DNA from: JAMLIN01 sp964476625
GTDB lineage: Bacteria > Pseudomonadota > Gammaproteobacteria > Burkholderiales > Burkholderiaceae_E
Length of the DNA: 64,000 nt
Direction: 5' to 3'
NCBI GenBank assembly: GCA_964476625.1
Contig: CAYZBJ010000005.1
Location: 26,387 to 90,386, forward strand
Shown here: positions 51,354 to 60,159 of the stretch, piece by piece
Layout: each line of letters starts with the position of its first letter
How positions within the stretch are numbered: the stretch's first letter is position 1
Program-made: the position numbers and the translations under genes
Notes under the pieces: generated by a model
Told to the model about the DNA's origin: nothing
Seen by the model: the letters and a program-made list of their open reading frames with translations, nothing else
Database searches by the model: none

Positions 51354-53615
51354 ATGGCCACTATCCCGTACCCCGCCGCACCCCAATACCCTGCCAGCTC
51401 GCTGCGTCCGCTGCCGTTCGTGCTCGCACTGGCCGGCCTGCTCGTCGTCGCGCCGGTCGGCGCCCAGACCGGCACGACGACCACCGCTACCCCGGACGCC
51501 AGCGCCCCGGCTACCGGCACCCTTGCGCCGATCACGGTCGACGCCTCGCGCGACGATCCGGGCCGGGCGCCGGCCCGCGCCACCACCGCGGTCGGCGGCT
51601 TCGGCGCCGCCCCGATGGCCGAGACGCCACAGTCGATCTCGGTGATCGATGCCGAATCGCTCGAGGAACGGGGCGTACGTAACCTGTCGCAGGCGATCCG
51701 GCTCGAGACTTCGGTCGCCGACCACTACAACACGGTCGGCTATCCCGAGAGCCTGCAGATCCGGGGCTTCCTGCTCGACAGCGTCGGCAACTATCGTCGC
51801 GACGGCATGGCGATCTCCAATCATGCGCCGGCCGCGCTCGAGAACCGGGAGCGCATCGAACTGCTCAAGGGGCTCTCCGGCATCCAGGCGGGCACTTCGG
51901 CGCCGGGCGGGCTCGTCAACCATGTGCTCAAGCGACCAACCGCCGAGGACCTGCGCGCGATCGAGTTCGGCCTGTCGGACAAGGGCACCACCCGCCTGCA
52001 CGCCGATTTCGGCGGACGGCTGGATACTGGCGTGATCGGCTACCGCGTCAATCTCGCCGCCGAGCAGCTGCGGCCCGATGTCGATGCCACCGATGGCCAG
52101 CGCCGCTTCGTGAGCGGCTTCTTCGACGCCCGCCTGCCGGCTGGCCTGCTGCTCGAGGCCGAACTGGAGCACCACCGCTTCCGCCAGCCGAGCGTGCCCG
52201 GCTTCGGCCTGCTCGATGCGGACGGCGACGGCTTCGCCGAGACTCTGCCGGCGCCGGTCGATCCCTCGCGCAACCTCGCCGCGCAACCCTGGGCGCTGCC
52301 CTTCGAGAGCCGCTCCACGGTCGGCTCGCTGCGCCTGTCGCAGCGACTCGACAACTGGCGCTGGCGGGCGCGCTGGCAGCGCCAGCACATTGCCACCGAC
52401 GACCGCCTGCCGTTTCCCGACGGTTGCGGCAGCGCCGCCAACTATGTTTACCCCGGCTTCTGCGGCAATGGCGACTTCGACCTCTACGACTTCCGCACCG
52501 AGGGCGAGCGGCGCACCATGGATGTGCTCGACGCGAGCATCGAGACCACTGCCCACACCGGCTCGATTCGTCACGAGCTGAGCGTCGGCATCACCGCCAA
52601 CCGCTATCGCGAACGGCCCGCCGACCTGCAGGCCTACAACTGGGTCGGCACCGGCAACATGTTCGACCCGGTGGTGTTGCCGGGCGACCCGTCGCTGACG
52701 GAGACCAACACCGACGCCGACTCCCGCAGCCGCGAGATCCATGTCCATGACGCGATGCAGCTCACCGAGCGGCTCTCCCTGTGGCTGGGCTTGCGCCATA
52801 CCCGGCTCGAGCGCAGCAGCATCCGCACCGACGGCACCGAAGCGGTGTCGCTCGAGCAGAGCTTCACCACCCCCTGGGCGGCGCTCGGGCTGAAGGTGGG
52901 CGCGCGCGGCTTCGCGTATGTGTCGGCCGGCGAGGGGGTCGAGACCGAATCGGTGCCGAACCGCCCGCAGGACTATGTCAACTACGGCCAGGCGCTCGAG
53001 GCGCTGGTCAGCCGCCAGGTCGAGATCGGCTGGCGCCAGCAGCTCGAGCACGGCGGCCTGTTCTCGCTGACCCTGTTCCAGGTCGACAAGCCCTCCGCCG
53101 ACGACGTCGAGCAGGCCGACGGCAGCGTGCTGCGCGTGGCCGGCGCCCGCAAGGCCCGGCATCGCGGCCTGGAGGTCGGCTGGGCCGGGCGGCTCGCGCC
53201 ACGCCTCGATGCGCAGGTCCAGGCGACCTGGCTCGACGCGAAGATCCGCCGCAGCTCCGATCCCGCCCTGGTCGGTGGGCGTACGCCGAACACCGCGCCG
53301 CTGGCCGCCGCGGCCCGCATCGGCTGGCGCGTGCCCGGTATCGAAGGACTGACCTGGAGCAACCAGGTGCAGTACTCGGGCCGCAAGGCGGTCTTCGCGG
53401 ATCGCTCGGTCGAGCTCGGCTCCTGGGCCCAGTTCGACACCGACCTTGCCCTGCGTCGCCGCATCGGCAACACGGCGACGGTCTGGCGCGTGGGCATCGA
53501 CAACATCTTCGATCGCCGCTACTGGCGCGATGCCCCCACCCAGTACTGGGGCGCGCAGTACCTGTTCCCGGCGCGCGGGCGTACGCTACGGTTCTCGGTG
53601 CAGGCGATGTACTGA
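51354..53615 (+). CDS. TonB-dependent receptor under TPP riboswitch control
   Basis: A 753-residue outer membrane receptor. It has a signal peptide (hydrophobic LPFVLALAGLLVVAPVGA), a TonB-box-like LAPITVDAS, a plug domain (ETPQSISVIDAESL to about residue 200) and a 22-strand barrel ending in a terminal aromatic residue (VQAMY). By sequence it is of the FhuE/FpvA-like siderophore-receptor class. The riboswitch upstream points instead to thiamin or a thiamin precursor as ligand. ATG 51354 has AGAGGAAG upstream and gives a clean signal peptide. It is a single gene; no thi biosynthesis or inner membrane thiamin transporter genes are next to it. Confidence 0.92.
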   Translation: MATIPYPAAPQYPASSLRPLPFVLALAGLLVVAPVGAQTGTTTTATPDASAPATGTLAPITVDASRDDPGRAPARATTAVGGFGAAPMAETPQSISVIDAESLEERGVRNLSQAIRLETSVADHYNTVGYPESLQIRGFLLDSVGNYRRDGMAISNHAPAALENRERIELLKGLSGIQAGTSAPGGLVNHVLKRPTAEDLRAIEFGLSDKGTTRLHADFGGRLDTGVIGYRVNLAAEQLRPDVDATDGQRRFVSGFFDARLPAGLLLEAELEHHRFRQPSVPGFGLLDADGDGFAETLPAPVDPSRNLAAQPWALPFESRSTVGSLRLSQRLDNWRWRARWQRQHIATDDRLPFPDGCGSAANYVYPGFCGNGDFDLYDFRTEGERRTMDVLDASIETTAHTGSIRHELSVGITANRYRERPADLQAYNWVGTGNMFDPVVLPGDPSLTETNTDADSRSREIHVHDAMQLTERLSLWLGLRHTRLERSSIRTDGTEAVSLEQSFTTPWAALGLKVGARGFAYVSAGEGVETESVPNRPQDYVNYGQALEALVSRQVEIGWRQQLEHGGLFSLTLFQVDKPSADDVEQADGSVLRVAGARKARHRGLEVGWAGRLAPRLDAQVQATWLDAKIRRSSDPALVGGRTPNTAPLAAAARIGWRVPGIEGLTWSNQVQYSGRKAVFADRSVELGSWAQFDTDLALRRRIGNTATVWRVGIDNIFDRRYWRDAPTQYWGAQYLFPARGRTLRFSVQAMY

Positions 53616-53687
53616 GCGCAGGCGGGCGGTGGCATGGCTCCACTTCACGTCGCGACATTCATGACAGGATTTGCGAGGAGCATTCGA

Positions 53688-54074
53688 ATGCCAGAGTTCA
53701 AGCCGGATACCTACAGCACCGTCTCACCGTACCTCATCGTCGATGGCGCGGATGCCAGCATCGAGTTCCTGAAGCGAGTCTTCGGCGCCATCGAGTTGCG
53801 CCGGTTCCCGGGCGACAACGGACGGCTCATGCACGCCGAGGTGCGGATCGAGGACACCGTCCTCATGCTTGCCGATCCGCTGCCACCCGACTGGCCCGCC
53901 ATCGCCTCGCATGTGCACATCTACGTCGAGGACGTCGACGCGACGTACCGCAAGGCGCTCGATGCGGGTGCGGTATCGGTTCAGGCGCCGGTCAGGAAGC
54001 AGGACGAAGACAAGCGAGGTGGCGTCAAGGACGCCGGGGGGACGACATGGTGGATAGCAACGAAGGTCGGGTAA
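53688..54074 (+). CDS. VOC family (glyoxalase/bleomycin resistance-like) protein
   Basis: A 128-residue protein with the paired beta-alpha-beta-beta-beta units of the VOC fold. It starts VSPYLIVDGADASIEFLKRV and has HVHIYVEDVDATYRKAL in the second half. It belongs to the PhnB-like subgroup of unknown function. GAGGAG lies eight bases before the ATG. It is probably co-transcribed with the methionine aminopeptidase gene 13 bases downstream. No metal-site assignment is safe. Confidence 0.88.
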   Translation: MPEFKPDTYSTVSPYLIVDGADASIEFLKRVFGAIELRRFPGDNGRLMHAEVRIEDTVLMLADPLPPDWPAIASHVHIYVEDVDATYRKALDAGAVSVQAPVRKQDEDKRGGVKDAGGTTWWIATKVG

Positions 54075-54087
54075 GCCTGGGGATCAC

Positions 54088-54834
54088 ATGACCATCGAGA
54101 CCGAAGACGATGTCGCGGCGCTCAGGCGCATCGGCAGGATCGTTTCATATGTGCTGCAGGAGATGCTCGACGCGGCCGGGCCCGGCATGACGACGCGCGA
54201 GCTGGATTCGCTGGGCGAGCAATTGCTTGAAAGACACGGCGCGCGATCGGCGCCCAGGCTCACGTACGACTTCCCGGGCTCGACCTGCATCAGCATCAAC
54301 GAGGAGGCCGCGCACGGCATCCCGGGTGATCGCCTGATCCGACCCGGCGATGTACTGAACATCGATGTCTCCGCCGAACTGGGAGGTTACTTCGCCGATA
54401 CCGGGGGAACGAAGGTCGTGCCCCCGACCAGTCCACAGAAAACACGCTTGTGCCATGCCACCCGCACGGCCCTCGAGCAAGCCATGAAGCAGGCGCGCGC
54501 GGGCCTGCCCATCAATGGCATCGGCGCCGCGATCCAGCGAACCGCGAAGGCCTACGGCTTCAAGATCATCGAGAACCTCGGCAGCCACGGGGTTGGTCGA
54601 GCCCTTCATGAAGCGCCCGAGCACATTCCGGGGTACTTCGACCCGACGGACAGGCGCATCCTGGAAGAGGGCATGGTGATCACCATCGAACCCTTCCTCT
54701 CGACGAAGAGCCGCATGGTGACCGAGACGGCCGATGGATGGACCCTGGTCGGAGCGCAAGGCAACCTGTCGGCGCAATACGAGCACACGATGATCATTAC
54801 CCGGGGCGAGCCGATCATCCTCACCCGGCACTGA
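54088..54834 (+). CDS. map: Type I methionine aminopeptidase
   Basis: A 248-residue enzyme with all five metal ligands of the pita-bread fold: D93, D104, H167, E201 and E232. The substrate histidines H76 and H174 are also present. It removes the initiator Met from new proteins in the cytoplasm. It is not next to rpsB, the usual place of the essential copy in proteobacteria. It may therefore be a second, accessory map, but the rest of the genome cannot be seen. It follows the VOC gene at close range. Confidence 0.93.
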   Translation: MTIETEDDVAALRRIGRIVSYVLQEMLDAAGPGMTTRELDSLGEQLLERHGARSAPRLTYDFPGSTCISINEEAAHGIPGDRLIRPGDVLNIDVSAELGGYFADTGGTKVVPPTSPQKTRLCHATRTALEQAMKQARAGLPINGIGAAIQRTAKAYGFKIIENLGSHGVGRALHEAPEHIPGYFDPTDRRILEEGMVITIEPFLSTKSRMVTETADGWTLVGAQGNLSAQYEHTMIITRGEPIILTRH

Positions 54835-54846
54835 GTGACCAGCCGC

Positions 54847-55368
54847 TCATGCCGGACGCCCGCTGCCATCATCTTCATTCCCTTCGGGGAAGCGGGCTGC
54901 AAAGCTCTCCAGCGGAAGCTTCAGGGCATTCGTGAGATAGCTGACCGTGCGATAGAAGCCAGCGAGCAGCAGCAGCTCCAGCAACGCGTGCTCGGAGAAC
55001 ACCGTTCGGAGTTCATGCCAGAGCGGGTCGCCGATCGTGCACGTTCCATGGAGCTCGTCGCACAGGCGCAGGAGAAGTCGTTCGTCGTCACTCCAGCATC
55101 CATCCGTGGCGTCGCCGTGGACCAGTGAACGAAGATGCTCTTCGGTGAACCCGGCACGATGTCCGAAGAAGGAGACGTGAACTCCCCACTCGTACTCCGA
55201 GCGACAGAGCGCGGTTACCCGGTCGATCACGATCTCGCGCTGGCGCAGTGTCAGGTGACCGCGGTCGAGCAGGCCGCCCGCGAAGAACTTCCTGAACAGC
55301 CTCTCGTCCCTGGCCAGCGTCGTGATGGCGGCGCTCGACCTGCTGGGTCGACGCAGCGCACTGCGCAT
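54847..55368 (-). CDS. Carboxymuconolactone decarboxylase family protein
   Basis: A 173-residue helical protein of the CMD/AhpD-like fold. It has RQREIVIDRVTALCRSEYEWGVH, in which C55 and H64 match the family's Cys...His pair, although a second Cys of the AhpD CxxC type is missing. Members include decarboxylases and peroxide-linked proteins; many are unassigned. Its 5' end overlaps the divergent HxlR gene by 44 bases, so either the two overlap at their starts or one begins further inside. The true start is uncertain. Confidence 0.8.
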   Translation of the reverse strand: MRSALRRPSRSSAAITTLARDERLFRKFFAGGLLDRGHLTLRQREIVIDRVTALCRSEYEWGVHVSFFGHRAGFTEEHLRSLVHGDATDGCWSDDERLLLRLCDELHGTCTIGDPLWHELRTVFSEHALLELLLLAGFYRTVSYLTNALKLPLESFAARFPEGNEDDGSGRPA

Positions 55369-55600
55369 CCTGTGGGAGCTTAGGGGAGGGGCGCCGATGA
55401 CGTTTCGCGCGCTTCAACAGGCGGCCGAGACGAACCCGAGCCTGCTCAATACGCGCCTCGGTGAACTGCGCGATACCGGCATCGTTGCCCACCATGGCGA
55501 GGGCTACCTGCTGACGCCGAATGGCCAGGAGCTACTGGCCGCGCTGAGTCCTCTTTCGGTTTGGGCCGACAAGTGGAGCCGCGCGGGCTCAGTGGACTAA
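55325..55600 (+). CDS. HxlR-type winged-helix regulator
   Basis: A 91-residue DNA-binding protein. The sequence ALDLLGRRSALRILWELRGG and SLLNTRLGELRDTGIVAHHG form the helix-turn-helix and wing of the HxlR/MarR-like group. The N-terminal Cys found in many redox-sensing HxlR proteins is absent. It is divergent from, and overlaps, the CMD gene, which is its most likely target. A GTG one codon earlier is an alternative start. Confidence 0.85.
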   Translation: MAALDLLGRRSALRILWELRGGAPMTFRALQQAAETNPSLLNTRLGELRDTGIVAHHGEGYLLTPNGQELLAALSPLSVWADKWSRAGSVD

Positions 55601-55644
55601 CCTACCGGTGGCTTGCCTGTGAGAACCGTCGGTTGGGAGATCAC

Positions 55645-55836
55645 ATGCACAGCGACGAGATAAGGGCCATCTTCGACCCCAGGGGCGCCATGATCGACGT
55701 CTGTCGCCAGAGGGCGGAGGAAGGCGGCTTCGACGAACCGGTGAAGTTCTACCAGGCGGAGTTGATTCATGCGGGGTTCTCCCGGCGCGTATCCGGCAAT
55801 GCAGCTGTTCCCCGTCCGGCTCTACCCGGGCGCTGA
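55645..55836 (+). CDS. Small hypothetical protein
   Basis: A 63-residue frame with a GGGAGA site ahead of its ATG. The first 45 residues (HSDEIRAIFDPRGAMIDVCR and on) look like normal coding sequence; the last part overlaps the PPC gene in another frame. No family was recognised. It may be a real leader gene or the remnant of a larger one. Confidence 0.45.
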   Translation: MHSDEIRAIFDPRGAMIDVCRQRAEEGGFDEPVKFYQAELIHAGFSRRVSGNAAVPRPALPGR

Positions 55837-56197
55837 CCTTCGGCGCGCCTTGCAGGACGGCGCGGCGAGCCGGGGCACGGACTCGGCCTTCGTCGTCGCC
55901 GGCATCGGCAGCCTGGTCGAGGCGAGCCTGCGGTACGCAGGCGAATCCGGCGCCACCCTGCTTGCGGGTCCGCTCGAGATCCTGGGCCTGTCGGGGAGTC
56001 TCACCGCGTCAGGGGCGCACCTGCACATGTCCGTCTCCGATGCCTCGGGTCGGGTGCATGGCGGCCACGTCGGTCATGGCTGCACGATCAGGACGACGGC
56101 GGAGATCCTCCTGGCGCTCCTGCCCGACGGGTCGCTCGCGCGGGAATACGACGCGAACACGGGGTTCGACGAACTGCTTGTCCGCCGTCGGGGGTGA
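55769..56197 (+). CDS. PPC (DUF296) domain protein
   Basis: A 142-residue single-domain protein. LYPGADLRRALQDG, FVVAGIGSLVEASLRYA and the metal-type histidine run GAHLHMSVSDASGRVHGGHVG are the standard landmarks of bacterial PPC proteins. These form trimers and may bind metal; plant versions sit in AT-hook proteins. A GGAG site favours ATG 55769, but ATG 55799 fits the family start better. The cellular role is unknown. Confidence 0.88.
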   Translation: MRGSPGAYPAMQLFPVRLYPGADLRRALQDGAASRGTDSAFVVAGIGSLVEASLRYAGESGATLLAGPLEILGLSGSLTASGAHLHMSVSDASGRVHGGHVGHGCTIRTTAEILLALLPDGSLAREYDANTGFDELLVRRRG

Positions 56198-56238
56198 ACG
56201 CAGAATGCGGCCTGAACCCATCCTCCAGGAGACTCGAA

Positions 56239-56727
56239 GTGTCCGATGTCGAAGACCGCCTGCGTGAGCTCGGGCTGCAACTACCGGCCCCTCTCCAGCT
56301 GCCGCCGGGCGCCAAGCTTTCCTTCCCCTGGGTTCGCATCGTCGGCAACCGGGCGCTGATCTCCGGGCACGGGCCGACTCATGCGGACGGTTCGCTTGCA
56401 AAGCCGCTCGGCAAGGTCGGGGCGGAAGTCACGCAAGAGCAGGCTTGCGCCGCCGCAAGGCTCACCGGTCTCGCCATCCTCGGGAGCTTGCAACGCGAGC
56501 TCGGCAGCCTGGACCGGATCGTCGCCTGGACCCGGGTGTTCGGCATGGTCAATTCGGCGCCAGGCTTCAACCGGCAACCTGCGGTCATCAATGGCTTCAG
56601 CGACCTGATCGTCGAGGTCTTTGGCGAGGAACGGGGCGCGCACGCGCGCAGCGCGGTCGGCATGGCCGAGTTGCCCTTCGGCATTCCGGTGGAAATCGAG
56701 GGGGAAGTGGAACTGCGCGCCGGGTAA
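56239..56727 (+). CDS. RidA family protein
   Basis: A 162-residue protein of the YjgF/RidA superfamily, in the longer subgroup with LISGHGPTHADGS and the ending ELPFGIPVEIEGEVEL. The catalytic Arg of RidA, which lies in the R-x-AVGVA-type segment, appears here in HARSAVGMAELPFG. RidA enzymes hydrolyse reactive imine/enamine intermediates; this subgroup is less well tested. GTG 56239 was chosen because of AGGAG eight bases upstream; a GTG at 56194 would add 15 residues. Confidence 0.85.
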   Translation: MSDVEDRLRELGLQLPAPLQLPPGAKLSFPWVRIVGNRALISGHGPTHADGSLAKPLGKVGAEVTQEQACAAARLTGLAILGSLQRELGSLDRIVAWTRVFGMVNSAPGFNRQPAVINGFSDLIVEVFGEERGAHARSAVGMAELPFGIPVEIEGEVELRAG

Positions 56728-56791
56728 GGGCGGTCCGGCGCGCAGCTGCGCCCGAGGCGGCCTGATGAGTCGCTGGCGGGATCCTGATTCG

Positions 56792-57997
56792 TCAGCGGCC
56801 GGTGCCTTCCGCATCCACCGCCGCCTGCACCGCCCGGTAGAAGTCGTAGCGGGCATTGTCGGCGACGGGGTCCCGGGCGCCGCCCGCCCAGTTGGCGTTC
56901 GAGACGATCACGATCCTGCGCTTCGGGTCGATGAACAGGCCCTGGCCGAAGATGCCGCGCCCGGCGAAGCTGCCGTCGTCGAAGGTCCACCACTGGTAGC
57001 CGTAGCCGCGCCCCGGCCGGCCGATATCGGCCTGTTTCGTCGTGGCCTCGGCCAGCCAGCCCTCGGGCACGATGCTCTCGCCATCGATACGCGCGCCGTC
57101 GAGGATGAACAGGCCGAACCTGGCGAAGTCCCTGCTGGCGGCCTGGATGCAGCAGCCGCTGATCTCGCGGCCGCTGCGGCTGAGGATCCAGGTGGCGTCC
57201 TGCTCCATGCCGGCGGGAATCCAGATCTTCTCCGACAGGTAGCTCGCCAGGGGCTTGCCGGTCGCCTCGCCGACGAGGACGCCGACCAGGTTGGTCTCGC
57301 CGGTGCTGTAGTTCCAGCGGGTGCCGGCCGGCGCCTCGCGCGGCAGCTGGCGCAGGTAGCTCACCAGGGCATCGACGCCGGATTCCGGCTTGTGCCCGTT
57401 GAAGCGCGCCACATCGGACTCCGGGTCGCTGTAGTTCTCGTCCCACTGCACACCCGAGGTCATCGTCAGCAGCTGGCCGATGGTGACGTCGTCGTAGGCC
57501 GAGCCCTTCATGTCGGCGACGTAGTCGCTGACCTTGTCGTCGAGGCTGCGGATGGCGCCATCGCGCAGGGCGGCGCCCACCAGCGTGGAGGTGATCGACT
57601 TGGCCACCGAGAAGCTGGTCCAGCGCCCCGCGGCGTCGAAGCCGAGGCCGTAGCGCTCGAGGCGCAGCCTGCCGTCGTGCAGGATGAGCAGCGCCGCGCT
57701 GCGCTGGCCGGCCATGAACGCGTCGATATCGACCGGGAGCGCCAGTGGTGGCCCCGGCGGCAGCGGTCGTGGGGATGCGCCGGCCGGGATCACCCGGGAC
57801 TTCGCCAGCACCGGCAGCCGGTCGAGCGCACGGAACGCCGCATCGCGCTGTTCCTGGTTCCAGAACAGGAGGTCGCGGTTGGTCGGCACGGTCGCCAGCA
57901 GCGCCCGGGTTTCCCTGTCGAGGCTGAACCAGCCGGCCACCGCGGCCACTACCAGTACGGCCAGCAGCCCCAGGGCGGCGTTTCGGATCTTCTTCAT
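56792..57997 (-). CDS. Serine hydrolase of the beta-lactamase/class C family
   Basis: A 401-residue protein with an N-terminal membrane segment or uncleaved signal (6-24) and a periplasmic domain. The catalytic SxxK is S130-V-A-K133 in FSVAKSIT, and the tyrosine element is WNYSTGET. These enzymes include esterases, D-amino-acid peptidases and 6-aminohexanoate-dimer hydrolases as well as beta-lactamases, and resistance is not implied. It is convergent with the RidA gene and divergent from the GST gene. Confidence 0.9.
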   Translation of the reverse strand: MKKIRNAALGLLAVLVVAAVAGWFSLDRETRALLATVPTNRDLLFWNQEQRDAAFRALDRLPVLAKSRVIPAGASPRPLPPGPPLALPVDIDAFMAGQRSAALLILHDGRLRLERYGLGFDAAGRWTSFSVAKSITSTLVGAALRDGAIRSLDDKVSDYVADMKGSAYDDVTIGQLLTMTSGVQWDENYSDPESDVARFNGHKPESGVDALVSYLRQLPREAPAGTRWNYSTGETNLVGVLVGEATGKPLASYLSEKIWIPAGMEQDATWILSRSGREISGCCIQAASRDFARFGLFILDGARIDGESIVPEGWLAEATTKQADIGRPGRGYGYQWWTFDDGSFAGRGIFGQGLFIDPKRRIVIVSNANWAGGARDPVADNARYDFYRAVQAAVDAEGTGR

Positions 57998-58154
57998 GGC
58001 AATGAGTATGGCCGCTGCGGCAGGTTTTCGCCGAGTCTGTCGCCCTGGTCGAAATACGGGAAATCTCGCAGGGGTACGCCGCATCGGGCGGCGGTTGCAG
58101 GTAGCATCGGAGCCCAGCCACCGGGCATCGCAACGACCCACCGAGGAGACATCC

Positions 58155-58772
58155 ATGAAGCTGTTCCATTCGCCGAGTTCGCCCTACGTTCGCAAGTGCA
58201 TGGTCGTCGCGATCGAGCATGGCCTCGAGGCCCGGATCGAGAAGATCGCCGCCTCGCCCAGCGTGCTCAACCGGGTGCCCGAGCTCGAGGCCGCCAATCC
58301 GCTCAGCAAGGTGCCCGCCCTGCAGGACGACGATGGCAACTGGCTCTTCGACAGCCCGGTGATCTGCGAATACCTCGATGCCCTGGGCGGCGGCCTGATG
58401 CTGCCGGCCAAGGGGCCGGCGCGCTGGCGGGTGCTCACGACGCAGGCGCTCGCCGATGGCGCCCTCGATGCGGCGCTCCTGATGCGCTACGAGCAGGGCC
58501 TGCGGCCCGAGGCGCTGCGCTGGGACGACTGGCTCGCCGGCCAGCGCGCCAAGATCATCCGCACCGTCGATGTTCTCGATCGCCAGGTCGGCGACCCACC
58601 AGCCGACACCGAGAAGCCCGATCTCGGCGCGATCACGGTCGGCTGCCTGCTCGGCTACCTCGATTTACGGTTTCCCGACATCGGCTGGCGCACCGACCGG
58701 GCCGCGCTCGCCGCCTGGTACGAGAACTTCGCCGAGCGGGCCTCGATGCGGGCCACGGTGCCGGTCGGCTGA
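58155..58772 (+). CDS. Glutathione S-transferase family protein
   Basis: A 205-residue protein with an N-terminal thioredoxin-like domain (KLFHSPSSPYVRKCMVV, PLSKVPALQ and DSPVICEYLD, the glutathione-binding landmarks) and a helical C-terminal domain. GAGGAGA lies seven bases before the ATG. Such enzymes conjugate or reduce electrophiles with glutathione in the cytoplasm; the substrate is unknown. It stands alone upstream of the adenylyltransferase gene. Confidence 0.92.
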   Translation: MKLFHSPSSPYVRKCMVVAIEHGLEARIEKIAASPSVLNRVPELEAANPLSKVPALQDDDGNWLFDSPVICEYLDALGGGLMLPAKGPARWRVLTTQALADGALDAALLMRYEQGLRPEALRWDDWLAGQRAKIIRTVDVLDRQVGDPPADTEKPDLGAITVGCLLGYLDLRFPDIGWRTDRAALAAWYENFAERASMRATVPVG

Positions 58773-58819
58773 GCCACCGTTGCCGGGTCAGCCGCCGCCG
58801 AGCGCCGTTCTCCGACACC

Positions 58820-59626
58820 ATGAACGACTCTGTACCCACCGAGATCTCGGCGCAGCTTTCACAGGCACTCGATGTCATCGGCAATCATCTGGCGCCGACG
58901 CTGCTGGCGGTGCATCTGTACGGCTCCGCGCTCGATGGCGGGTTGAAACCATTCAGCGACATCGATCTGCTGGTCACCCTGGCCGCTGCGCCCGATGAAG
59001 CCGTGCGACGGGCGGTGATGCGCGACCTGCTGGAGGTCTCGGCGCCGCCTGGGCAAAGCAGGGCTCTCCGTGCCCTCGAAGTGACCGTCGTCGTGCGCGA
59101 CGGTATCGTGCCGTGGCGCTATCCGGCGAGACGGGAGCTCCAGTTCGGGGAGTGGCTTCGCGAGGACATTCTCGCCGGCGTGTTCGAACCCGCCATCATC
59201 GATCCCGATCTGGCGATCCTGCTGACGAAGGCAAGGCAGCACAGCATCGCCCTCGTGGGTCCAGCGGCGTCGGAGATGTTCGATCCCGTGCCCGCTGACG
59301 ATCTTTCCAGGGTGCTGGCCGATACCCTGAAGCTCTGGAACTCACCGCCGGACTGGGCGAACGATGAACGCAATGTCGTGCTTACGCTGGCGCGCATCTG
59401 GTACAGCGCGGCAACCGGGAAGATCGTGCCCAAGGATGTCGCTGCCGACTGGGCGATGGCGCGCTTGCCCGCAGCGCATCGACCCGTATTGCTCGAAGCC
59501 CGGCAGGCGTACCTCGGTCAGGGGGAAGATCGGCTGGTCTTGCGCGCGGAACGGCTCACGGCGTTCGTTCTTTTCATGAAGCGGGAAACTGCCCGCTTGC
59601 TCGAAGCCGAAACCCGCGATGTCTGA
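58820..59626 (+). CDS. aadA: AadA-type aminoglycoside (3'')(9) adenylyltransferase
   Basis: A 268-residue protein of the expected AadA length. The nucleotidyltransferase motif GSALDGGLKPFSDIDLL gives G35-S36 and D47/D49, and E87 is the general base. W112, D182 and K205, important in the Salmonella AadA enzyme for drug and ATP binding, are in register. The enzyme transfers AMP to streptomycin (3'') and spectinomycin (9). There is no integron attC site or integrase beside it, and codon use resembles the local genes, so it looks like a resident chromosomal version. Whether it gives resistance depends on expression. Confidence 0.88.
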   Translation: MNDSVPTEISAQLSQALDVIGNHLAPTLLAVHLYGSALDGGLKPFSDIDLLVTLAAAPDEAVRRAVMRDLLEVSAPPGQSRALRALEVTVVVRDGIVPWRYPARRELQFGEWLREDILAGVFEPAIIDPDLAILLTKARQHSIALVGPAASEMFDPVPADDLSRVLADTLKLWNSPPDWANDERNVVLTLARIWYSAATGKIVPKDVAADWAMARLPAAHRPVLLEARQAYLGQGEDRLVLRAERLTAFVLFMKRETARLLEAETRDV

Positions 59627-60062
59627 CAGGGATGTGCCTTCAATTGCCCTCGTGCCGTATCAGCTCCTCGCTGATGTCGTTCTCGTCGTGCACTTCGGCG
59701 TGGTGGTGTTCGTCGTCGGAGGGCTCATGGCCGTCCTCGCCGGGAACTGGCGCGGCTGGCGATGGGTCAACGGCTGGTGGTTCCGGCTGGCGCACCTGGC
59801 GGCCATCGCCATCGTCGTGGCGCAGGCGTGGCTCGGCAAGCTGTGCCCCCTGACGACCCTGGAATCCTGGCTGCGGGTACGGGCCGGCGCCTCCGGCTAC
59901 ACCAGCAGCTTCGTCGAGCATTGGCTCGGGCGCCTCATCTTCCACGAGGCGCCGTTCTGGATCTTTACGCTGGCATACACGGTGTTCGCGATGCTGGTCC
60001 TCGCGAGCTGGTGGTACTTTCCGCCGAGGCGGCGCAACAGGCGTCGCCGCGGCAATATCTAG
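59619..60062 (+). CDS. DUF2784 family membrane protein
   Basis: A 147-residue protein with four predicted membrane segments. The sequence DVVLVVHFGVVVFVVGG, WLGKLCPLTTLE and SFVEHWLGRLIFHEAPFW are the clear landmarks of DUF2784, a small family of unknown function. It starts eight bases before the end of the aadA-like gene, so translation is coupled. Confidence 0.9.
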   Translation: MSDRDVPSIALVPYQLLADVVLVVHFGVVVFVVGGLMAVLAGNWRGWRWVNGWWFRLAHLAAIAIVVAQAWLGKLCPLTTLESWLRVRAGASGYTSSFVEHWLGRLIFHEAPFWIFTLAYTVFAMLVLASWWYFPPRRRNRRRRGNI

Positions 60063-60066
60063 ACGT

Positions 60067-60159
60067 TCAGCCGGCGGCGACGGCCTCGATCTCGAGGAGC
60101 AGGCCTGGCGCGGCCAGTGCCTTGACGATGAGCAGCGTCGTCGCGAGCGTCGAATCGGG
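60067..60159 (-). pseudogene. RidA C-terminal fragment
   Basis: Read on the minus strand, this stretch encodes about 31 residues, PDSTLATTLLIVKALAAPG and then LLLEIEAVAAG, before a stop. This is the typical C-terminus of a RidA protein. The rest of that gene is missing; in its place the 3' end of the SpoVR gene begins 12 bases further on. It is a remnant, probably from a deletion that joined the two. Confidence 0.75.

Noticed and set aside
58773..60066. Integron cassette around the aadA-like gene
   Set aside because: No attC-like imperfect palindrome follows the gene; the next gene overlaps its end.
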